Assembly (NCBI GenBank): GCA_032358255.1
Contig: JAULBX010017970.1
Span: 1-64,000 of the forward strand
Direction: 5' to 3'
Source: Heterotrichella gracilis
Taxonomy: Eukaryota > Sar > Xanthophyceae > Tribonematales > Xanthonemataceae
DNA: 64,000 nt
Within the stretch, counting starts at the first letter, position 1. Each line of letters opens with the position of its first letter. A program made the position numbers and the translations under genes. This document shows, piece by piece, positions 1 through 10,093 of the stretch. The notes beneath the pieces are model-generated. The model did no database searches and had not been told where the DNA came from. It was given only the letters and a program-made list of their open reading frames with translations.

Positions 1-96
1 AATGTAATGTAATGTAATGTAATGTAATGTAATGTAATGTAATGTAATGTAATGTAATGTAATGTAATGTAATGTAACGCAATGTAATGTAATGTA
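1..96. repeat. (AATGT)n pentanucleotide microsatellite
   Basis: About nineteen tandem AATGT units, with one AACGC variant near the right end. The array starts at the window edge, so its full length is unknown. It passes into a TGG/TGCATGG-rich stretch (97-260) that probably belongs to an intron or the 3' flank of the ParA-like gene on the minus strand. It is not telomeric: the unit differs from the TTTAGGG-type heptamer seen elsewhere in the window. Confidence 0.95.
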
Positions 97-307
97 TGGT
101 CTGGTCTGGTTGCATGGAGTGGAGTGCGGGGTGTGGTGAGCCGCAGCCATGTGCGTACAGTGGCGGTGTGCGGTGTGTTGTAATGTGGTGCATGCAGTGC
201 ATTGCGCAGTGGTGCGCGGCATCCATGCCGCAGCGCATTGTGCACATTGTGGTGTGGTGTGGTTGTTCATTTGCTAAGGGTTTAGGGTACAGACGTGTTC
301 CTCTCAC

Positions 308-2984
308 CAGCTCCTGTGATATGGCCATGCTGTCCAGGAATCTGCAGAATGCGATGGTCATCTCACCGCCACTGGGGATGAACAGCGCGCGCACCTGGCC
401 AAGGGGAAAAGGGTACTGTAATTATGCCAGCAGGCCGATGTACCAACATCAGGCGACGGTATGAAAACACGAATCAGCGCTATTGCAGGACAGGGCAATT
501 ACAACAACAAAAAACCTCGTAAGTCCTGCTGTAACTCCTAGTCCCCATATTCTAATATTAACCCCTAGACCCTTGTCCTAAACCCTAAAATTTGCACTAA
601 CCCCTGACACGCACCTGTGGCGGCACCTCTGGTTTGGTGGTCAGCAGCTTGCAGGTCTCGATGAGAGAGGCTTGGCTCCAGCCAACCAGGCGGAGTTGCA
701 GCCTTGGTGCGCTCCGGCTCATTCTCGGAGACGAACCACACCCTAAACCCTAAATATAAACCCGAAACCTCCTCAAAGCCACGACATATTGTCCTAAAAT
801 GCTGACACTCACCTGTGGGGGCACCTCCGGGTTGGTGGTCAGCAGTTTGCAGGTCTCAATCAGCGAGGCCTGGCTCCAGCCAACCAGGCGCGGCCGCAGC
901 CTGCCCCATTTGGTGCGCTCCGGCTCATTTTCGGGGAACATGTGGGCAAGGAATGGCAGCAGGCGCGGGAAACGCGGGTTGAACGCCAGGCCAAACTCGC
1001 GCTGACGGGGGTTGCTCTTGCGGGCAAGGGCCGCCACCTTTTCGGCGTGCCACCTGGCATGGGAGGATGAAGATTAGGGTTTTGTTGTGAAGGGTTTTAG
1101 GGTTTTGGTGTAGGGTTTGGTCCAAGGACATATGCATCTCACAAACGTGCGCAAAAGAAGTCGCTGGTTGGGGTCACGTTCCACCCATAATTCACAGTTT
1201 AGCAGCAGCTTTAAGGTAATGTTTAGGGTTGATATACAATGCCCCTCACCTCATCCACTCTGGCAACAGTGTGTTGAGCATGGCTTCCACAGCACTGGTT
1301 GAGAAGAACGAGCAGTCCAGGGGTGGTAGGATGTAGTCGCATGAAGTGATGAACACCCTGGCCATGTACTGCTGGTTGGGTCCCAGGTCCACAAGCACGT
1401 AGTCAAAGCCGTGGCGCTGGGCAAGGTGGACCAGGGACAGCCTGCGACAAGGGGATACAACATTAAAAAAAAATGGTTCTGTAAAAGTGACTGGGTCTAT
1501 CGATTGAGAATATCGATTGAGAAGAAACGAGCAGTCCATTGGCGGCAGGATGTAGTCGTATGGCGTGATGAACAATGTGGCCATGTGCTGCTAAATGGAC
1601 CTGGATGTTTAGGGTTTAGGGTTTGGACACTGGCCCACCTGAAACACGCCAGCATGGTGACCTCCATGGATGTGCCTATGTACTGACTGAAGCTTGCCTC
1701 CATCTCTGTGAACAGCTTGGGGTGGCCGGGCAGCAGCTGTATGCTCCCATGGTAGTCCTCCTCGTTGGGAGAGGTGAGGGTGGGCAGCCAGTCGGCATTG
1801 CTGGGAGGAAAGGGGCAATATAAGGTGACTTGTTTACTGGTATACAGTAAATGTAAAGATTTTGAACGTACAGTATGATCTATACTTTTGTTTTCCAAGC
1901 CTTGCAGAAGGTGGGCAGCGCTGTGTGTTGGGTTTAGGGTTGGGGGCCAAAAGGTTACCCTAAATCCTGTATCCCAAAACCCAAAACCCTAAACAAAGCA
2001 GCCATGAGGGTTCCACACCTTTCCGGCACACCCGACTCAAAAGTCCTGAGCAGCGTGAGCAATGAGTCAGTTCCCTGGAGCCACTGGTCGTTCACAATGT
2101 ACTCTGGGCTCAAGGGGTCCAGCCCACGAGGCAGGCGGTCAGACTTGATGGCGCGCAGGTTAGGGTACCTGCAGCATGGACGGAGGATCTCGAATCTTTC
2201 CAATTGCAAGAATTAGGAATCTATGGTTTTGTCAAGCTGTGGCGAGTACTCATTATTATCCTTATTTCTTGTTAGTTTAGTAAGAACGTGACAGGGTAGG
2301 CGAGACGTGCATCGCTTATACCACCCCTTATACCCTACCCTCCTTGACACGGTAAGGCTTTGGGGTGTGAGAACTCAAAGCTGCCAGCCTCAATTGCTTG
2401 CATGGTGGTGAACACTGTACGTGTGGTGCCAAGCCTTACCTGTCCGCCATTGGCGCCGCCACCTCGCTGACTGTGTCCAAGTTGGCAGGAGTGGGCTGGA
2501 AGAACTTGGTCACGTTGCACTGCGCGTCTGCATCCACGATGAGCACCTGTGGGCGCAGGGCCAAAAGGGGCTCAACTTGCCAGGGTCAGCAACATATACC
2601 AAAAATTGGCCACACTTGTCTCACAGAACTGCTTAGCGCTGGATATGCAAGACTGCTCTATTCTGGCTGTACTGCTAAGATGCATTGCTAAAATGCATGA
2701 ATACATATGGTACATGCGACAAGGCACCGTACAGAGGCATCAACACGCTTTTGCCAGAATGCGGATGACAATTTAGGGTTCAGACTCTGTCCTTTAGGGT
2801 TTTCACTCACCTTGTTCCCGCGGTCGTACAGGGCTGCCGCCAGGTTGATGGTTGTGGTTGACTTGGCCACCCCCCCTTTGTTGTTGTACACAGCAATGAG
2901 CGCGGGGGATTTGCCCCCTCCGCCCAGGTCGTTCAGTGCCTCCGCTGCCTGCAGGCTGGCAGAGGTGGCGGGTGCAGCAACCAT
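308..2984 (-). CDS. ParA/Soj-type P-loop ATPase, spliced, 3' part outside window
   Basis: Seven exons in transcript order: 2811-2984, 2440-2546, 2019-2168, 1639-1800, 1250-1441, 813-1053, 308-394. Phases close at every junction. Exon 1 has the deviant Walker A motif KGGVAKST in the context NNKGGVAKSTTTINLAAAL. Exon 2 starts with the A' motif VLIVDADAQCNVTKFF. Exon 5 has the Walker B-like FDYVLVDLGPN followed by CDYILPPLDCS, which is the order seen in bacterial ParA/Soj proteins. Roughly 100 residues encoded by exons 3-4 separate A' and B and include LLPGHPKLFTEME, resembling the LLPG stretch of some plasmid/phage-type ParA proteins. About 371 residues are visible; no stop was found, so the C-terminus lies left of the window. 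ATG 2984 is chosen because upstream in-frame starts are GTG only. Partial exon copies lie at 615-735, 1520-1592 and about 3200-3270. Family assignment is firm; the cellular role in an alga is unknown. MinD or Nbp35-type ATPases are less likely because the spacing and flanking motifs are ParA-like. Confidence 0.82.
615..735 (-). pseudogene. Duplicate of ParA-like exon 6 3' end
   Basis: Closely matches 813-935, the last part of exon 6. It still encodes GWSQASLIETCKLLTTKPEV followed by PPQ and a GTGCGT donor. The upstream half has lost several bases. It lies in the intron between exons 6 and 7. Confidence 0.75.
1520..1592 (-). pseudogene. Duplicate of ParA-like exon 5 interior
   Basis: Encodes FITPYDYILPPMDCSF, matching the exon 5 segment FITSCDYILPPLDCSF at about 1300-1372. 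It sits in intron 4 without clear splice sites, so it looks like a relic. Confidence 0.65.
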
Positions 2985-4220
2985 GGCAAACACACCCCAA
3001 GCGAGCTCTCAAGCAGACATTCAAGTAGACCTCAAGCACCTTGTAGAGCTGGATGATCTGTGCGCATATAAGTGGAGTGGTTAGCTCTGGCATCAGGTAT
3101 CGGGCACTGCTCGTTTGGTTCTAGGAGTCTCTGTGATTGACCTAAGCACTGGTCAGGACAGCGGGCTAAATGCTAAATGCTAATGCTAGTGTCAGTGAGC
3201 TGTGTGTTGGATGTCAGAGGTGGCGGGTACAGCAGCCATGACAACACTGGGGGTGAGCTGCAAAACGGCCAGCAAGTTGATGAGGTGCCTTGTGGGGGGG
3301 AATGTAGAACCATGCTGGCAACCTCTGCATGTGACGCCAGGGGGTTTGCTTAGATGCCCGGTATCTGGACCCACTTATTTCTGCGGTAGAGAAGTTCAAA
3401 AAGTGACCTCAAACTTGCCAGGAAACGGGCCGACAGGCAGTCATCAACGTGGGTGGTGAAGACCAGAGGTTCAGGGGTTTTGGCGCGCCCTCACAGTTAC
3501 AGGAAAATAGTGGGCTTCCGGGACCAAGCCTTAGGCCAAAACAACGTGGTAAATTGAGTTATCTGTTAGCAAAGAGGGTGATACCTTGCAGAGAGGTTGG
3601 CGACGAGTGAGGCTCCCCTGATCGCGACGTTGCGGTAGCCTCTGCGACGTTACCCTGCACTGCGGTGCCGGTGCGCAAACGTGGCCCGTGGTGGGTTAAA
3701 ATGTACGGTCATGAGGTGATGAAGTCCTGTGGTGTGCAGGAGTGTCACAACGGCCAGTGGGTGGCAACCTACTGCTCTCATGCATATAGGGGGAGGACGG
3801 TTTTTGCATGCATGCATTCGGGGGTTGCCGTGTTTTGAGTATGCTCGCGCCTCAACTCGACGCAGGAAGCCGTGTCCAATCAAGGTTTACAACTATGCTC
3901 GGCCTTCAACTGGAGTGGCTTTTTATAACCCTGATGGCTTGTCAACAGAGCATAATATTATAAACAGTAAAGGAATGTAAGAAACCTCGGGGACTATCCT
4001 AGTCCCTGCCAACAACCATTCTACACCCCAATCCACACTCCACCACCTACTGAGCAACTTTGGCTTTGTACATATTATACTTAAAGCGTTAGTATGAAAG
4101 CAAAGCGCTTTGTTTGCCCACGCTTGTGTAGGCCATACGGGGTTGGTCATCTTTTCTAGTACTCAGTCTGCCAGCATCCAAAGCCCGCGATACTCCCAAC
4201 AGTGCGGTATCGCTATTACT
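2985..4220. other. Divergent intergenic region between ParA-like gene and NOL9
   Basis: Separates the start of the minus-strand ATPase gene from the plus-strand kinase gene and should contain both promoters. It includes a degenerate copy of the exon 1 start region at about 3200-3270, with the shared string GAGGTGGCGGGT. It also has a GCATGCATGC run near 3805 and an AT-rich stretch at 3950-4090. No TATA box or other promoter element could be assigned. Confidence 0.5.
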
Positions 4221-7200
4221 ATGAAGAAGAAGCGAAAGAGCTCGTCCAATCCCAGCGCAGATGCAGCTTCAGCCAAGAGCCGTCGCACAGATGACCAGGA
4301 AGTGTGAGTGTGTATGCATGCACGTTACCGCCATGGTGCCTGTGGCAGTGCCTGAGGCGGTGCCTATGGCGGTGCCTGTGACGGTGCCTGTGGTGGAGTC
4401 TCGCAAGTGTGATTGGCGCACATGCATGCCTGCGGGTCTGTAGTGGTGCCTAAATCCCGCAAGTATGTGTGGCGCATATGCATGCATATGCTGGGTGCAC
4501 TTGCCTATGCGCCTGGTGTTGTATATGGTGCGCAGTGGTGGTGCAGTTGCTGGCGCCGTGTCCCGCGCCGTGTCCCACAAGTATGTATTGAGCATCTGCC
4601 AGTGGGGTACACGTCCATGGTGCCTGTGGCGGTACCAAGTTGCCTGCCAACAAGGTTTGATGCTTGTATATATGTCCTTAGATGCCCCCAGTCACAGTAC
4701 TTTTACGTGCCTGAGGTCACCTTAGACACAGGACGTGCACACAGTGTTCCTGCGGGGACTGCTGCGGCCTCCAATTATTGTTATTATTGTTATTACTTAT
4801 TGCATCAATGTCAATCAATTATTTGATTATCGAAAGTTATTATTTATTCATGAGTGGAGGACCAAGGGGAGCGCACACGGTGCAGGTCCAGGCTGGGACC
4901 ACAAATAATATGACCGTTGCTGATTTCACATCGATTCATTAAATATTATGTAGGATAAATGAAAAAATACACACCCTTGAAGCAAACGGTGGGTTTGTGC
5001 AGGGAGTACCAGGGGAGGAGTGCGAGGGTCCAGGTCCAGGCTGGGGCCACCCTCCACCTCAGCGGCCGCGCAAGGCTGACGGTGACAAGTGGCGCTGTGC
5101 TGGTGCATGGGTGAGTAGTGGGGGGTAAGGGGTGGGGGTGCGAGCGGGGGTTTAAGCGGGGGTGGGGATGTGGTGGTGTTGGTAATGGCGGGGGTGGCAG
5201 TGGGGGTGGGGATGCATGTGCGAGGGTGGGGGTGGGGGTGGGGAAGCATGTGTGGGGGTGGGTGAGGGTGCATCACAATTTGCACACGACACAGCACATT
5301 AGTCATTTGTGGCCAGTTGCATGTGCGTTGAACATGGCAAGGGACACTGCGCTGCCCACACATGACGTGCCCAGATTCCTGGAGCCAAGCTGCGTTGGGT
5401 TTTGACCTGGTGGTGGCAGGGGTTTGAGCCTGTGTGGCATTACTCTATTTGGCGTGACAGTGTTAGGGTTTTGAGCTTGATGGTAGTAGGGTTTTTGGGC
5501 CTGAAGTAGTAGTTTTTTTGTTGCAGGTACGAGCTGAGCCCCGGGTGCCAGGCAGTGGAGGTTCACACAGACGCTCGAGTGGCGGCGGTGCCTGTGATGG
5601 GGGTGGCAGACCCTGCAAGGGAGGTGCGATGGCCTAGGGTGTGAGATTTAGGGTGCGGGATGGTGGATGGTGGATGTTGAATTTGGGATGTGGGATGTGG
5701 GGTGTGGGGTGTGGCGCCCCTGCCAGGGAGACGCATCTGTTGATTTTTAACACTTGGTTCAGACCGAGTCCTTATCTTGGAAATGCTTTGCATTACTGTC
5801 AGAATGGTTAGGGTATGGGTAGTAAACCCTAGGGTGTGCGAAGGCGCGTTGGCAATGGGGTCCTCACAGGAATGACGTGACACTGTCTCATACCAAGTCT
5901 GCATTGGTAGGCCTGCCATTATACTACATGAAGATGTCCAAGGGCGCTGTACAATTGCCCTTGCAGGTACCCTACTCTGCGGACCAGGTGGCTGTATTAC
6001 AGCTGGAATCTGTGGGGACATCAGGGGAGGGGGGTGCCAGCTTCCATGTGCACAACAGCCAGCAGGCCATTGCCGAGGGGGTGCAGACCATCAATGTGCC
6101 CTCACAATGGCACGAGGTAGGTGTCCACACCTAAACCCAGGCCTACAATCAGGCCCAAAGCCACATGCATAGCAACATAGCCACATCTTTCGATGTGGAA
6201 AGCAGGGGAGGATGGTGCTAGTGTTATGTGCACAGCTGCCAGCTGTCCATCGCAGAAGGGTTGCAGACATTCACCATACCCTCACAATGGCATAGTAAAT
6301 GAGAAACATCAATATCTACTTCCACATCCACTGCACGCACACTTCTCCATCGACTTATCCACCCGATTTCTAAACCACTGCCCTATCGAGTAGGAAATTT
6401 TTGATATAAATGGGCCTTTATTTTACTGACATTGCACGGGTTTTTATAGGATTTGTTGCTGTGCAGGCAACAGAGGAAACCTTGCAATCGGCTGGGGCCG
6501 CGATGGCAGCCAATGCGCCCCCCGTCATCGCAGTCTGTGGGAGCAAGGGGTCAGGCAAATCCACATTTGGGCGCTATTTGGTCAACTCCCTGCTCAAAAT
6601 CTGCCCCGTGGTCGCCTACCTGGATACAGATTTGGGGCAGCCGGAATTTACGGTCCCCGGGATGGTGTCCCTACATTTACACAAGGGACCAATTTTGAAC
6701 CCCCCACATTTGCAATTGCGGCAGCCTGAGGCCTCGTTTTTCCTGGGAGAGACTTCGCCGCAGAGCGATCCCCAGAGCTATGTCCAGGCCCTGAAGGCGC
6801 TGTATGGCTGGTACTGTGGGGATGCATGCCGTGCAGCTTCGGGATTGGAATATTGGCCGCCCCTGGTGATCAACACCCATGGGTGGATCAAGGTGGGTGG
6901 TAGGCATACAGGGAGCATCAGGGAAACACTGAAGCAGTCTGGGCCATTTTCATTCTGTATGCAGAAAGCAATGCGCAGCTGTGCTTGTTGAATGTTGAAG
7001 CTTGTGATCTTGTACACGTGAGATCATGCCATCTGCACCACTTTCTGCGTCGACAAATGCATGTTCAGGACACTGAATCTGTTGCCGCAAGGCGCACCTG
7101 CACCCCGTCTAAATCTGCGTGTCCACACACACACCTAATTCCATTGCCCCACGGCAAGAAAATGGCCCTACATGCCCCAATTGCAAAGCATGACACAGTC

Positions 7201-9125
7201 CACAGGTCTTCATACGCACAGGTCTCACATAACTTTGACCTGCTGCTGCCACCCTCACCGACACACCCTCAATTGAAGTGATATCCTATCGCACCCCATC
7301 CCTGCAGGGCCTAGGGTTTGACCTCCTCTCAGAAACCCTGCAATCGCTGCCCCTCACCCACCTAGTACAGCTGCGCTCTGTCAACCCCCGTCGCAACCTC
7401 CCCTCCACCTCCGCCTGGTTTTCCGCCTTGGAACCCAACGCACCCTCCCCTGTGGCTGTGTACAGCCTGCCAGCTGGCAATGAGCCCAGTGCCAGCTCAG
7501 CAGTGGCATCGCCAGGTGGCAGCCTGTCATTGGTTGACGGGGACACGGGGGACGATGGCAACGGCCAAATAGGTATGTTAAGCTGGATGGGCTAGAAGCA
7601 GAAAGTCGCGTGACTTCTACGAGGTTCACATGGGTAGCATTGTTGAAGCTGAATATGATTTTCCGTGCAAGTAGGTGCGTGCTGCTAATCTGGTTGCACT
7701 GCTAGGATGCCTGATCCTCTCTGCCCGATCACAGTTGCATCATGCAGAATTCAAGGCTGAATGGGACTTGCTGGGCGCTGATATGTAACAATGCATAACA
7801 CTGATGAGGGCAATGCAAGTGGCCAACTGATATAACCCACTGACTCTATTCAGGGTCCAAGACCAAGGGCAAGCTGACAGCCACAGACTGCCGAGCGCTG
7901 ACGTGGCTGGGATTTGCCCACCAGTGCTGCAGCAGTGGTGGAGGTGGGGAGGGTGGTTCAGGGGGTGGTGGCTGGCGGGATGCGGATGCCTTTGCTGCAG
8001 CAGCTGACGCGCTGGCCTGCCAACCCCCCTATGCGGTGCAGCTGTCAGACGTTGCTGTGGAGGTGCGTGAAAAAGGGTTGTGACTGGGGTTGCGCCGAGG
8101 TTGGCATTGCACCTCATACTGATTTTTAAAAATATATTCAGGGTTCTAAATTCTTTCTTGAATAAGAAATCCACCTTGACCGGTGCAGCTGTTGGGAGTT
8201 GCTATGGAGAAGGAATTGTGCTTGCAAGTGCCACAAGGTTGATATTGCAAGTGACATCATTCTTAGTATCCTCATCCTGATGTTTTTGCCAAACTGCACC
8301 CTGCATTTATAATGGTCAAATGATTTTCATCTTGAATCAGTCAGAAAGCAGGTCCAGTTTCTTGGCCTGACATTCGTGTCAATTAATGTTTGCATTGGTG
8401 GCGTCATTCGTCCTCAAACCCTTGACCCTAAGGCCTACCATGAAGACTGAAACAGTACCGTCCCTACAGGTGCTCCATACCGATGCGCCCACATCCCAAT
8501 TACCCTCCGTCCTCAATGGGGCCATTGTGGGCCTGGGAGCCACTAGTGCCAGGTGGTGGCCCTCTGGCACAGCCACTTCTGGTGCTGAGGCAGGGGGGTT
8601 GAGGGAGCTGGTGCCCTGCGTGGGGGTGGGCATAGTGCGGGGCGTGGATGCGGTGGCAGGGAGCGTGTATGTGTTGACGCCGCTGGGGGAAGATGCTGTG
8701 CAGCAGGTGGATACGCTACAGGTAGGGTTTGGATCTTTGAGGCTAGGATTTAGCAGGGGCCACTTACAAATAGGGTTTGTGGTGAGAAGTTCAGTGTGGC
8801 TAGGAAGGCTGGTGTGGTAGCAATTGCTGAAATGTCGAGGGCAATTGCTGACATGGCAGCTGCGACTCGCTGTTGCGCTGTTGAACATCTGGGCAATGAG
8901 AGCAACTGTGACTGTTCTTCCTTCTTACACCCTGAAACTTTTGTTTCTTACTGCCTGTATTTTTACTTGCAGGTTGGCAAGCTTGAGCTGCCCATGGCCC
9001 TGATGCAAAGCAGCCGCCACATGTCCCCCATGTGCGCACTGTTCTGCCTGGCGCAGGATGGCACTGGAGCAGCAATCCTCAAGGGGCGGAGTAACGTGCA
9101 ACGCTCGGGACTTGCAACAGCTTGA
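4221..9125 (+). CDS. NOL9: Polynucleotide 5'-hydroxyl kinase NOL9/GRC3
   Basis: Nine exons: 4221-4303, 5003-5110, 5527-5623, 5967-6116, 6467-6892, 7308-7572, 7854-8062, 8470-8721, 8973-9125. All phases close, giving about 580 residues. Exon 1 is a basic, nucleolar-signal-like leader (MKKKRKSSS). Exons 2-4 form the N-terminal beta domain typical of GRC3 (VLVHGYELSPGC). Exon 5 carries the P-loop VCGSKGSGKSTFGRYL, then YLDTDLGQPEFTVPGMVSL and INTHGWIKG. Exon 8 has LNGAIVGLG and GVGIVRGVD, as in GRC3/NOL9 C-terminal domains. Known family role: 5'-phosphorylation of pre-rRNA intermediates, working with the LAS1 nuclease during ITS2 processing in the nucleolus. CLP1 is the alternative, but the GQPEF and THGWIKG motifs and the C-terminal domain favour NOL9. 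Exon 2 was phased to give the hydrophobic ATLHLSGRARLTVTSG reading. A TGTAA polyadenylation-like signal lies at 9229. Confidence 0.9.
4330..4405 (+). repeat. 12-bp minisatellite in NOL9 intron 1
   Basis: About six imperfect copies of GGTGCCTGTGGC (variants GGTGCCTATGGC and GGTGCCTGTGAC). It is open in one frame (VAVPEAVPMAVP), but it lies inside intron 1, so it is probably not translated. Confidence 0.75.
5105..5265 (+). repeat. G-rich tract, NOL9 intron 2
   Basis: Dense runs of GGGGGT and GGGTGGGG on the plus strand directly after the exon 2 donor. There are many groups of three or more G with short spacers, so RNA or DNA G-quadruplexes are possible. No coding signal was seen. Confidence 0.6.
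6190..6300 (+). pseudogene. Decayed copy of NOL9 exon 4
   Basis: Resembles 6028-6116: GGGGAGG.TGGTGCTAG, then CACAGC.GCCAGC and CCCTCACAATGGCA in the same order. Small indels break the frame. It lies in intron 4. Confidence 0.6.
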
Positions 9126-10093
9126 TCCTCGACGCCACACAAGGATTGCATCACCAAGGGAATCATTCATAGGCAAGAACTTTTTATTACGACTTTTGTC
9201 TCACAATGATAGACCGCCAAGTGCTAGTTGTAACACGGGCGCTGGTTGAGGAGGGCAGAGTGAGAGAGGGCCAGCCTCATATATGCTGACAAAGATTGGC
9301 GACAGGCTATGCTTTGAGCTAGGCCTTGCAATCCACACTTTGTTGATGCCTTTCTTTCTTCTTCTTCTTGATGCCAAGCAGTCACCCTGTGTGTTGCACT
9401 TGAACTATCACCAACAGCAAAATTGGCGAAATATTGACAACAGACAAATATCATATCAGGATACTAGAAGTTCTGTTTTGAATTTTGCTGGGCTGTTACA
9501 TGGGTTCTGAATTAGTGATTGGCTGTGCCACACAGTGCTGATTCGGAACCCTTGCCAAAGCCCACTGGGCTTACAGGCTGACGTCCAGGGTTAGTGTTGA
9601 GCCAACACAGCTGGCAACAGACGTCCAAACACCACCAAAATATCCAAAATTAAGTAGCTATGCCAGTACATAGTTTGTTGTTGGCTGCTATCCATGACAT
9701 ACGCCAGAAGGGTTCATGCCACCCACGAATTCAGAATTTTTCATATACAATCTAGCATGACGCACCGTTTGCACCGTTGGAGATGCACATGAAGACCTAG
9801 TCAGATTCGTGAAGGTATGAGAAAAACCAGCAAGACACCCTCAAAACGCCGGGCGGCACAAACCACAACAGTGCGTAAAAGACAATGCCGTAGGCATCCG
9901 CAATAGACAACCCCTTTCCTGGCAATGTTCCCCAAATTTCGAAATCAGTTTATTCTCCATATATACCCATACCAACCAATCAACCCTGTTCCAAAACGGC
10001 TTTTGTTGTATCCAAATGGTGGCACGTACTCCATATCTGCTACCACACACAAACTCAATACTTGGCAAAGATACCACCATATGGCGTTCTAAA
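9126..10093. other. Convergent 3' intergenic region
   Basis: Lies between the NOL9 stop and the stop of the minus-strand LRR gene. It is mostly AT-richer sequence without homology that I recognise. On the minus strand, 9836-9945 is open and reads GKGLSIADAYGIVFYALLWF, a hydrophobic helix-like segment. This could be an unassigned exon or chance. Confidence 0.4.
9229..9233 (+). terminator. TGTAA polyadenylation-like signal for NOL9
   Basis: TGTAA is the common polyadenylation signal in chlorophycean algae. This one is about 105 bases after the NOL9 stop. The motif is short, so support is positional only. Confidence 0.3.

Noticed and set aside
1-96. Chromosome-end telomere
   Set aside because: The unit is AATGT, not the TTTAGGG-type heptamer, and genes continue toward the edge.
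96-464. 122-codon plus-strand ORF
   Set aside because: Cys/Trp-rich low-complexity translation of repeat-derived DNA overlapping a real minus-strand exon (308-394).
1140-1205. Possible extra exon of the ParA-like gene reading LLLNCELWVERDPNQRLLLR
   Set aside because: Its only acceptor puts it out of phase with exon 5, giving an immediate stop, whereas exon 5 joins 1053 in perfect phase.
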